The notes beneath the pieces were generated by a model. The model made no database searches, was not told where the DNA came from, and saw only the letters and a list, made by a program, of their open reading frames with translations. A DNA stretch of 17,896 nt from Clarireedia homoeocarpa (lineage: Eukaryota > Ascomycota > Leotiomycetes > Helotiales > Rutstroemiaceae). Positions 1 through 8,424 of this stretch are shown one piece after another (position 1 is the stretch's first letter; each line of letters begins with the position of its first letter). Both the position numbers and the translations under genes were made by a program. Location: positions 1-17,896 of the forward strand of contig LNKV01000150.1 of the NCBI GenBank assembly GCA_001465935.1, read 5' to 3'.

Positions 1-3000
1 ATTAGTTTAAAATTTATTAATTATTATTTATATTATTTAATTATATATATAATATTTTTTTATTTAATAATTAATTTTATAATCTAATATTTTAAAAATA
101 TTTAATATTTTTATTAATAATTTTATTTTAATCTATTTTTATTTAATCGGGAAAACTATTTTAAATTATTTTAATTATAAGAAATAAATAAAAGAATTTT
201 TTAATATAAATAAATCTTTTTTTATTAAATTATATTATTTTTATTTTATATTTTTATATTTTAAATAAAATTATTTTTTATAAATTCTTTTATTTTTATT
301 ATTTTCTTTTTTTATTATTCGATTAATTATAATAATTATTTTAAAGATAATAAAATTTAATATTAATTTAAAATAAATAAAAAAAGAATTTTTAAAGAAA
401 ACTAAATATATTAGTTTTATTATAAATTATAATATTATTAAAAAAATTAAATTTATTAAATCTCTTTTATTTATTTATATAAAGAAAATAATATTAAAAA
501 TATTAGTTTTAATAGATTTATTATAATTTCTTTTATTTTTATCTTTATATTTAAATATTTAGAAAATATTTTTAAAAAAAACTTTTTTATTATATTAAAA
601 AGAATTATTTAGATTTTTAAAGATTTTAAAAATAATAATTTAAATTAATAAAAAATAATAATAATATATAAACTTTTTTTATTTTATTTTTTTTATATAT
701 ACTTATAATTTTTATATATTTAAAAAAAATATTATTATATTTAAATTATATCTAATATTAGATTTAATTAAAAAAAATAAAAAATATATAATAAACTTTT
801 TTTTATAAACTTTATTTTTATTTATTTATAAATTATATAAATTTTCTTTAAATTAATCTTTTTATTTTGTTTTTATTTTTTTTTTATAATTTTTTATTTA
901 TTTATTTTTTATTTAACTTTATTTTTTTTATTTAAAATAATTTTAAAAGTCTATTTTTATAATATAATAATTGATTAAATAATTTATTTTTTTATTTTTT
1001 TATTTTTCTTTTTTTTAATTAATATTTTTTATTTAATAATTTCTTTATTTTTTTAATAAAATTTTTATAAACTTTTCTATTTATTAAATTAATTTAGATT
1101 TTATATTATTTATAAAATATTTTTATTTTATATTTAATAAAAGTATTTTATAATTTAATATTATTTATTCTCTTTAATTTAAAAATTTTTTTTATAAAAT
1201 AATTTTAATAATTTACAAATAATTAAATTATTTTTATTGCAAATTTAATTTAAAAATAATTAAATTATTTTTATTTTAAATTTAATTTAAAAGATATATT
1301 AATTTTTTATAATATATTATATAAAATTATAATTTTATTTTTTTATATATTTTATAAATAAATTTATTAAATATTATTAAATTAATTTATATTATTAGAA
1401 GTTTAATTTAATTAATAATATTTTTTTAATTTATAATTTACTAAATTAATATATAAATTTTAATTAATAATATAACTTCTAATTTATAATTTAAATAAAA
1501 TAAACAGAATCTAATTATTATTTTAATAATAATTTTATTTATTAATAGAATTATATAAAAATTATTAATTTATTTTTTTCTATTATTAATTATTTTAATT
1601 AAAATTTCTATTATAAATTTATATTCTCTTTTAATTATTTTATTTATAAAAATATAATAAAACAATATTATTATATAAATTATATTATATTTATTAATAA
1701 GAGATTTAATTTATTTTTTATTTTCTAATTTATTTTTTATAATTAATTTTCAATTAATAATTCTTAATATTTAATTTTTTAATTATTTATTAAAATTATA
1801 TTTTATTATAATTAAATATTTTCTTCTTTTATATTTAAATATATAAATAATATTTAATTTTAATTTATATTAAATAAAGAGTTTGCTTATAATAAAAATT
1901 ATTATAAAATTAAGATTTATTATATTATTATATATAAGTATTTATATTTTTATAGTATTTATTTTAAAAGTAATTTTTAACTATTTTTTAAAATATATTT
2001 TTTTATCTTTAAATTTTATTTTATTATAAAAAGTTTAAAAAATTATAAATTCTTTTTATTTTAAATTAATAATTTTTCTTTTTAATAAATTTTTATTAGT
2101 TTTTTAATAAAATATTTTATTTAATATTTTATAATTTAATATTTTTATTTTAAATATTTAAATAAATTTTTTTAATATTATTAAAAACTTTATTATTAAT
2201 TTTAAATTTAAATTTTATTTTTTATTTAATAAAAAAGTTTAATTAAATATTATTTTTATTTTATTATAAAAAGTTATTTAATAAAAAATTTAATTTTTTC
2301 TTTTTAAATTTTAAATTATATTTTTCTTTTTATTATAAATTTTCTAAATAATCTATTTATAATTATATATTTATTCTTTAATATATATTTTATTTTAAAA
2401 TTAAATAATCGTATTTATATTATTTATTTAATTATTAATATTTTTAATAAATTTATAATAGTTAAATTAAATTCAATTATAAATAATATTATATTAATTT
2501 CTAATAAAAATTATATTTTTTTTATAATATAATAACTTTATTTAATTAATATATATTAATTATTATTATAATATATAAAATATTTTTTTTTATATTTTAC
2601 TATATTAAAATTATCTTTTATTTTTATAAATTTATATTTTTAATTATATTAAATTTCATAAAAATTAATATTATAATTAATATTAATTTTAAATTATTTA
2701 TAATCTAATTATATTTTATTATTTATATAAAATTAATATTTCTTTTAAATAATCAATATAATAAAATAGTTTTTAAAATAAATAAATTAATTTATATTTA
2801 ATAATTATTATAAATTTTAATAAGTATTTTTACTTTTATTAAAAATTTATATAATATTTAATTAAATATTTTAAAACTTTTTTATTATTTAGAAAATATT
2901 CTTTAATATAATAAATATAATTAATTAATTTAATTTTTATTATTATACTAGTTTTTTCTATATTAATTAGAATTTAATTTAAATTATATAAATATTTAAA

Positions 3001-3880
3001 AATAAATCTTTAAATATTTAAAATTACTTATTTTTATATTGTATTTATAATTTTAAAAGAAATATATTATTAATAATATAAAGAAATATAAATATATTTA
3101 ATATTAATAAAACTAACTTTCTATTTTAAATTTTTATTTTTAATTATAAATCTTTATATTAATTATTAATATAAAAAAATATAAATATATTATTAAAATA
3201 TATAATAAATATTATTATAAATATTTACTTTTAATAATAAAAATAAATAAAAAAGAAAAAGATATATATTATAAATAATTAGATTACTATTAAATATAAA
3301 TATAATATTAAGTTAGAAAAATTATATATTAACTCTTTAATATTTATAAATTTTATTTTGTTATAATATTTAATTATATTAATAAGTAATTTATAAAGTT
3401 TTTAATTATATAAATTTATATTAAAATCTATATTTATTAATATTTTCTTATAATAAAACTATATTCTAAATTTTAAAATAATTTTAATATTATATTTAAA
3501 GATTTTAATTAAAAAATTATTATAATTAAATCTCTTTTTTATTTTTTATATTATTATTTAATAAATTATATATAAAGTTATATATTTAATAAATATATAA
3601 TTACTTTCTTTATATTATAAATTTATTATAATTTATTATAATACTATATAATATAATATAAAATAATAAATAGAATCTTTTTTTAATAAATAATATATTA
3701 AATATATAATAAGAAATCTATTTAATTTAAAGTTTTATAATATTTATAAAATCTAAATAAATTAATAAAAAGAATAGATATTATTAATTAATATTAAATC
3801 TAGTTATAACTAAGTAAATATCTATTATTTCTATATTATAAAAATTATAAAGATATTTTAATTTTATTAATAAAGTTTGA
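1..3880. repeat. Saturated RIP-type AT-rich block
   Basis: Nearly every 60-base line holds only about 0 to 6 G or C. The remaining C residues are mostly followed by T; CpA, TpG and CpG are almost absent. This is the pattern left by repeat-induced point mutation, which changes CpA to TpA on both strands of duplicated DNA. No open reading frame of useful length survives on either strand, and I recognise no element family. The block presumably began as one or more transposons, but that is inference. The transition to normal composition is gradual, over about 3880-4100. Confidence 0.85.
1217..1290. repeat. 37-bp tandem duplication inside AT block
   Basis: Two adjacent 37-bp copies (1217-1253 and 1254-1290) are identical except at one dinucleotide: GC at 1239-1240 in the first, TT in the second. 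The few G/C bases left in this block make the match informative despite the low complexity. Confidence 0.6.
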
Positions 3881-4387
3881 TTTTTTTCTAGAATCTTAAT
3901 TCTCGAATTCTTATAAAGTACTTTATAATTTATTTAATTACTTTATAGAATTTTGATCTATTGTATTTATATAAGAACTCGAGTTTTAGTATTCTATAAA
4001 TAGAACGAGAGGCTATCGATATATACTTGATACTATCTATAAATAACTTATCTCTAGTAAGTTTAGTTAAATACATATTTCCTCAGAATCCAGAAATCAT
4101 AGCAGAGTGAGTATAAGAGACTAGTATAGAAGTATATATGAGATACTGAATTGTTCACTAATATAGCTTATTCCAATGTAACGACTCCAGAAACAGCCTT
4201 GTTAAAACCAACAACCACCCCACAATATTTTTTCCTACTCTCTAACAATCATCCATCCGCTGAGAGAGCTTGGCCAGTCGTGGACCTCGAACGGGCCTCT
4301 AAGGGCATGTAATAGAAATAGGTCCCGGGGGGTTGCATCCATCTAAAGAAACGCCAGAGTTAGTTCTCAGTTTTAGCTGGAAACGAG
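3881..4387. other. AT-block boundary and 3' flank of secreted-protein gene
   Basis: Composition rises from nearly pure A+T to balanced over the first 200 bases. I see no credible gene here. 4140-4387 is the likely 3' UTR and downstream flank of the minus-strand gene ending at 4388. Confidence 0.5.
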
Positions 4388-4706
4388 TTAATTCTCACAA
4401 GGAGGGTTTGGGTTCAGGTCCCAACAGCTACCATCGGAACATCCGCACCTAGATAAAACGTTAACCAAATATATTACTTCGCATATATATAATCCTTAAG
4501 TGAGGACAGAGGCAGCTTTATGACCCCAAAGGCGGGCTAGCCTTTAGGAGAGCGACGTACCAGTTGCCCGGAAATCCGGAATCAGGATCGGATTCGTTCT
4601 CGCAAGTGGCAGCTGCGACTGGCGTGGCAGTAGCCAGCTTGAGTCCAACAACACCGAAGGTGATGATGATGTGGAGGAATTTCATTGTGATTTGAGGTGT
4701 TTTCAA
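4388..4706 (-). CDS. Small secreted cysteine-rich protein, two exons (candidate effector)
   Basis: This is a spliced gene: exon 1 is 4561-4706, exon 2 is 4388-4448, with a 112-nt intron at 4449-4560. The donor is GTACGT. A TTAAC branch site lies about 11 nt before a TAG acceptor. Exon 1 ends two bases into a Trp codon and exon 2 completes it in frame. The product is 68 aa from the first Met, or 61 aa from a second Met at 4685 (MKFLHIIITF) that places the hydrophobic signal peptide right at the N terminus. The signal probably ends near the ATPVAAA stretch. The short mature part is acidic and has five Cys, four of them in exon 2, in a WCGC-x4-CW cluster. Without splicing the frame would read through the donor to a stop at 4518 and lose the Cys cluster. 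A TATA box and pyrimidine-rich leader lie upstream. The size and Cys content resemble fungal effectors, but I recognise no family. An odd Cys number leaves one unpaired or implies dimerisation. Confidence 0.72.
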
Positions 4707-4815
4707 GAGTTTTGAAGGAAGTAATCGATGACGATCGCAGGCTGTAGTTTCTTTCTCCTAGAAGACAAGTTGTTTGAAGTGGTGAGGTGTGTGAGTACTT
4801 AAGTAAATCCTGCTT

Positions 4816-4823
4816 CTTATATA
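4816..4823 (-). promoter_or_regulatory. TATA box of the 4388-4706 gene
   Basis: TATATAAG on the minus strand lies about 110 bp before the first ATG (4706). The stretch between them is rich in C, T and A and looks like a fungal 5' leader. Confidence 0.5.
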
Positions 4824-5171
4824 TTTTTCCTTCTTGTTCTTGTGAATTCGCCGCCTATATTATCCTTTTCTCGTTCTCCATAGAACATACACTTCATAAC
4901 TGCTCTTCCGGAGAAAACTCTCCGTCATTTCACACTCTAGGTAAGCACAGCTTCCCATCAGGATGTACTCTTCCGCTATTTTACTATCACAGTAGCCTTT
5001 GCAGTGGAACATTAACAGGTGTTTGTTCATACAGTTGTTATCTATAATGTGCACAGAGGACTATGCTAGCCCCAAGTTTCGCTGAGCACTCACCACAATT
5101 CTCAGGGCAAAGTGGGGGCAGCTAGCCTTGATAGGAAGGTAAATCGTAACTGCGAGAAATAATGAGGTGAG

Positions 5172-5296
5172 ACCAACATGTGGTTGAGTTGGAGAACAAA
5201 CAAGTCGATCATATACCTCTTGCAGAAATACCAACATGTGATTGAGTTGGTGAACAAACAAGTCGATCATGCACCTACTTGCAGAAATACCAACAT
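5172..5296. repeat. 58/59-bp tandem repeat, two copies plus a partial third
   Basis: Copy 1 is 5172-5229 and copy 2 is 5230-5288; a partial third copy (ACCAACAT) occupies 5289-5296. Each copy runs from ACCAACATGTG through AGTTGG and AACAAACAAGTCGATCAT to TTGCAGAAAT, with only a few differences. Confidence 0.85.
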
Positions 5297-5623
5297 TCTC
5301 CTATGCAATGGATCGCTGTGAGCTTGGAAATGACCGCATTCGAGAATGTATGCACTGATACGAGATGTGGACGTTATTGATTGACAAGGCGAATGTAAAA
5401 GCAACAATTACCTGCATATAATAAGTGCACGTGTGCCAAGATTTCTTTGTGCAAGGGGTCGATGTGATCCCCAACAGGAAGGTAATAGATTTTCATAGTG
5501 AGACGAGGTATAGTTATCCCGTTTAGCCCCATAGAATACTTTGAGAGGAAGAAAGTGCAGCGAGAACCAACATGCCGCTAGACATCGCAGGTTTTCTTTA
5601 CCCTGTATCTTTCAGAGAATTTA

Positions 5624-5637
5624 CTGAGTATACTCAG
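5624..5637. promoter_or_regulatory. 14-bp perfect palindrome in intergenic DNA
   Basis: CTGAGTATACTCAG is a perfect dyad about 350 bp upstream of the secreted-protein gene at 5988. It is the size expected of a dimeric transcription-factor site, but no known fungal site is recognised. Confidence 0.3.
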
Positions 5638-5987
5638 CAGATATGACGGATAGATAGATCCTACTGTGACAATATGACGTGATGAAGTTGGTGATAGTCT
5701 GTGTGTTGGAGACTCCCTTGATGCTATTCAATCATGATTTGGATTGAACTGCCAAAGGGGGTAGCTTGAGTCAATCACTACCCAGGCCTATCTTGACACG
5801 GTGATTTCTGAAGACTTGTAGATAGCCACAGCCCACATGTGCATTTAAACTTCCTATATCCACTATCTTTCTCAGCCAACATCACTTCATCTTCACTCAA
5901 ATATCGTGTGCTCATATCCGCGACATTCCAGAACCACCACTGCATTTCATTTGCATAGCAGACCTTCATTCATACCACCTTTCAAAG

Positions 5988-6506
5988 ATGAAATTCTCAA
6001 CTATTCTCTCCTCACTGACGGTGGCGGCCACCGGCCTGGCAACATCTGCTAGTATCCCACTACTCGAAAAAACCGATCCATGGGGCTTCGTCAACCTCGA
6101 CATCGACGGCGTCCTACGTTCCTGGTCAGTTAACGGCACAGTCCTTGATGCTGTTCCTCTTGATCCAGATCAGATCGCGGCCTTCATCAGCATGCGAGAA
6201 GGTATCGTGGATATCCAACGAACTATCAATGAGAAGACGACTTTTGCGAATATCAATGGACTTGACGTCCCCGCCTCTGAGCTGTTCAACCCACCAGAAA
6301 CCGTCCGTCCGACGACGGAGATCGCTGACGCTGAAAGCCTTCGAGTTGCGGATAACGGCGAAATTCCAGCTGCAGGGAGTAAGCAGCTCGAAGCTCGGGC
6401 TTGTGTGCCTGCTTATTGCTCAGGACCGAACTATGAATGTGTGATTTATGTCGGCTGCGAAGCTTGTTACGGGAGTGTTTGCTTTGGCCTGATGGGATCC
6501 GGTTAG
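5988..6506 (+). CDS. Secreted protein with N-terminal shared domain and six-Cys C-terminal peptide
   Basis: The product is 172 aa. Residues 1 to about 20 are a clear signal peptide (MKFSTILSSLTVAATGLATS). Residues about 30-65 form a block, DPWGFVNLDIDGVLRSW then VLDAVPLDPDQ, that recurs in the convergent neighbour at 6785-7342. An N-glycosylation sequon (NGT) sits near residue 49. Residues 66-135 are mostly polar with no Cys. The last 34 residues hold all six Cys, spaced C139-x4-C144-x6-C151-x5-C157-x2-C160-x4-C165. The motif LEAR (134-137) precedes the first Cys and could be a processing site, though it is not a dibasic Kex2 site. The layout of signal, pro-domain and Cys-knot-like peptide fits secreted fungal peptides matured from precursors. 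The start is well placed: pyrimidine-rich leader, AAAG before ATG, and a signal peptide at once. No intron is needed. The family is not recognised; an effector or antimicrobial-type role is inference. Confidence 0.82.
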   Translation: MKFSTILSSLTVAATGLATSASIPLLEKTDPWGFVNLDIDGVLRSWSVNGTVLDAVPLDPDQIAAFISMREGIVDIQRTINEKTTFANINGLDVPASELFNPPETVRPTTEIADAESLRVADNGEIPAAGSKQLEARACVPAYCSGPNYECVIYVGCEACYGSVCFGLMGSG

Positions 6507-6784
6507 GAAGTGTTCTCGACGGTTATTCTTGTTATGGAAGGGCGCTATAGTCCAAATGAATGGTTCGGTGACGCTGGATTGACCGTTTCTTTTCGGTAAG
6601 GGTACCTCAGTTCAACACTGAAAACATCTATCCTGCTACCTAGCTCATACCCAAAATGCAAATACATGATTGAAAACCTTTGAGGAAATGAATGTAGTTG
6701 GAGAAGTAGTTTTAATTCACACGGAACTAATAGTGTGGAGTGAGATGATGAAAGAAACATCTACCACGTAGTTTCATCATAGTC

Positions 6785-7342
6785 CTACGTATCCTTAGGA
6801 CTCAAATTGAAGTCGCTGATAGCCCTTCCACAAGCGTACTTCTCCTCCACATTGATCCCATCCCTCCTATCCTTCTCCATCTGCTCCCACAGCACTTTGT
6901 TCTTCTCCTGGGCCTCCTCCATCGCTTGCTTCAAGCTTTCCTCTGTGTGTTCCTGTGGTTTTGCGTCGTCGGGGATATCTACAAACAATTTCTGGTAATC
7001 TGTCACCTTTCTCCCGTCCACCCCACGAAACAGATTTTCTCTCTCTTGTGACCATACCTCGGTGTCGAGAAGTTGTTTGAGTTGCAAGGGCGAAAGTCCA
7101 ACGGCGTCGATCACTTTGTGCTTGTAGGGTCCGTCGAAGGAGCGCAGCACGCCGTCGCTGCCGAGCGTGAATGTACCCATAGGATCGCGTTTGAGGGTGC
7201 CCATAGCGGCGCGGGCGGAGACTTCTTTTGGTATAGGCTGGTTGGTGTTAGTTTGTAGATTGACTTATTTAGAGAAGAGAGGGGGGATTTATTTGTGTGA
7301 GAATCAGAGGCGACTTACTTCAGAGGACGTAGTTGAAGTCAT
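6785..7342 (-). CDS. Intracellular paralogue of the secreted protein's N-terminal domain, two exons
   Basis: Exon 1 is 7319-7342 (ATG plus seven codons, MTSTTSSE). Exon 2 is 6785-7237. The 81-nt intron at 7238-7318 has a GTAAGT donor, a CTAAC branch site and a CAG acceptor. It restores 11 codons upstream of an internal Met at 7204, giving 158 aa. No signal peptide or membrane segment is seen. Residues about 26-60 (DPMGTFTLGSDGVLRSF, then VIDAVGLSPLQ) match residues 30-62 of the plus-strand secreted protein at 5988-6506. From about residue 100 the protein becomes highly charged, with Glu/Lys-rich helix likely to form a coiled coil up to about 135. It ends with a single Cys and no Cys cluster. 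The two genes converge with 278 bp between stops. The promoter and leader resemble the LTR at 12689-12945. Function unknown; an antagonist, chaperone or decoy of the secreted paralogue is speculation. Confidence 0.75.
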
Positions 7343-7374
7343 AGTTTGATGTTGGCTGCTGAGTGAGAGAGGTT

Positions 7375-7545
7375 CTTGTGACAATACGGCTGCGATGAGA
7401 ATCGAATATACCTTCGAATTAAGAACTAAAGAACTAAAGGGATGGAAAGGTTCAGAGAGCTTATATATAGAAAGGGTTCGCGTGAGAATCACGTGCCTAG
7501 CTACTCCATTTAATCCTAGCTTGTGTCGGCCTGAGGTATCAAAGG
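7375..7545 (-). repeat. Diverged LTR relic forming the promoter and 5'UTR of the 6785-7342 gene
   Basis: From 7416 the plus strand aligns with the LTR from 12764 for about 85 bases, with roughly three in four positions equal and one single-base gap. Shared landmarks are GAATTAA-n-AACTAAAGA, the CTTATATA TATA box and AATCAC-n-TG. Weaker similarity runs on both sides: TGTGAC about 37 bp before GAATTAA in both, and GCTTG-TGTC on the far side. Orientation relative to the TATA box is the same as in the retrotransposon. The edges are approximate. Confidence 0.65.
7460..7468 (-). promoter_or_regulatory. LTR-derived TATA box of the 6785-7342 gene
   Basis: TATATATAAG on the minus strand lies about 118 bp upstream of the ATG at 7342 and coincides in the alignment with the TATA box of the 3' LTR (12808-12815). 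Confidence 0.6.
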
Positions 7546-7583
7546 ATGGATAGACGGATTAGTAGAATCTGGCTGTGGTGCGG

Positions 7584-7628
7584 AGCTTTATTAATCCGGT
7601 TGCCTCAGGCGACCGGATTAATAAAGCT
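7584..7628. repeat. 45-bp near-perfect hairpin
   Basis: Two 17-bp arms, AGCTTTATTAATCCGGT and its exact reverse complement, are followed inward by a T/G mismatch and three more paired bases. The loop is TCA. The whole 45 bp folds into one stem. It sits beyond the TATA box of the gene at 7342, in non-coding DNA. It could be a minimal foldback (MITE-like) remnant, two fused terminal repeats of a DNA transposon, or a cruciform control site. Confidence 0.8.
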
Positions 7629-7961
7629 TTCAGTGTGAGGAAATGCATAGGAATCAGGCTGCAAATCTTAATGCCTCGAGTACTGCGGGAGATTTTCATC
7701 AACGGTTATTGAATGAATCTGGATTTCGGTGTCATTTCTGTCTCCCGTATTCCAGGCATATAAGCATTGAGATGTGTAGAATAAATCATTAAATTGAATA
7801 TCAAGCTGCCAAGCATTTTTGACATTCCCATAACCTTAACGTGCCGCAAACTACAGGAATAAAACCTAGGGAGCATACTCGTACCCAAACATCAACATTT
7901 ATTCATCTTTCCTTGTTAGATGTAGAACATCGTATCACGTACATTTTCGTGTATTCGTACG
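7629..7961. other. Non-coding stretch
   Basis: I see no supported gene, RNA or repeat here. Short open frames on both strands lack convincing starts or composition. It may include the 3' UTR of the minus-strand gene ending at 7962. Confidence 0.4.
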
Positions 7962-8291
7962 TCATTTCGGATCTGCCACTTGTCCGCCTCCGCCACCTGC
8001 TCCTGACGTCACGCTGCCTGCTGGCGTGGCGCCGGGTGTGGCATCAAATAGCTTGCTCAAATAGCACCTAGCCCTCTCACAGACGAGATCCGCGTAATAG
8101 GCGGCGGGGCAAATACTAACAGCCTTAGTAGCGCGACCGAATAGATAGCACATATTGTGCGTTAGGTCCTCGAGGACATCCGCGGCGTTCCGGAAGGGAG
8201 GTTGAGCTTTCCTGTTTCGGAAGATTTCGTCTAGAACCGTGTGGAAGAAGATAAATAAGAGGATCGTATAGAAGAGTTCCGCCCCCCACAT
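7962..8291 (-). CDS. Hypothetical small protein with N-terminal membrane segment
   Basis: The frame encodes 109 aa. Residues about 5-23 (ELFYTILLFIFFHTVLDEI) are hydrophobic enough for a signal anchor or signal peptide. The middle, about 35-85, has four Cys and several Ala-, Leu- and Tyr-rich helical stretches. The tail is Gly/Ala/Thr-rich and disordered, with a run of five Gly. The ATG has a favourable A at -3. It lies 133 bp downstream of the protease-like gene on the same strand. Composition is balanced, unlike chance frames in the AT blocks, but no homologue comes to mind and no second line of evidence supports it. It could be a decayed gene or a non-functional open frame. Confidence 0.38.
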   Translation of the reverse strand: MWGAELFYTILLFIFFHTVLDEIFRNRKAQPPFRNAADVLEDLTHNMCYLFGRATKAVSICPAAYYADLVCERARCYLSKLFDATPGATPAGSVTSGAGGGGGQVADPK

Positions 8292-8424
8292 CGTTATTTA
8301 TTATCGGCTATTGTGAATTTGATTTATTATCGATCTCTTGAGAACTAGTGCTAGAAGTAATACTGCTAATCTATCTTAATAGTTCCTCTAACAACTCTAA
8401 GATAACTAATCTACTTTGATCGTT

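Larger units (their letters stand above)
4824..5987. other. Intergenic region between divergent secreted-protein genes
   Basis: No gene is supported here; short open frames on both strands lack codon structure and cover promoter DNA. The region holds a 58-bp tandem repeat (5172-5296), a CACGTG box at 5428-5433, a 14-bp perfect palindrome at 5624-5637 and a CRE-like TGACGTGA at 5675-5682. It must carry the upstream control of the plus-strand gene at 5988. The last 100 bases before that start are pyrimidine-rich and look like its 5' leader. Confidence 0.5.

Noticed and set aside
1..3880. Mitochondrial DNA or an AT-rich satellite as source of the left block
   Set aside because: There are no mitochondrial genes, tRNAs or GC clusters, no regular repeat period, and the CpA loss matches the other AT blocks inside the nuclear island.
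4374..4430. tRNA-like fold: a perfect TTGGG/CCCAA stem with a 7-nt TTCAGGT loop, plus TAGCTG/CAGCTA ends
   Set aside because: The distance between the ends is about 57 nt, too short for D and anticodon arms; the loop lacks the invariant A; and the stretch is explained as exon 2 of the minus-strand gene.
4787..5047. 86-aa plus-strand frame with many Cys and Ser
   Set aside because: It covers the TATA box and promoter of the minus-strand gene, has no signal peptide pattern and looks like pyrimidine-rich leader read in frame.
5061..5270. 69-aa minus-strand frame with an internally repeated peptide
   Set aside because: The peptide repeat is only the translation of the 58-bp tandem repeat; there is no other support for coding.
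6545..6760. 71-aa minus-strand frame between the convergent genes
   Set aside because: It lies in the short space that must hold two 3' UTRs, with no motif or good start context.
7304..7492. 62-aa minus-strand frame over the TATA box of the 6785-7342 gene
   Set aside because: It spans the promoter, leader, exon 1 and donor site in another frame; a shadow of the spliced gene.
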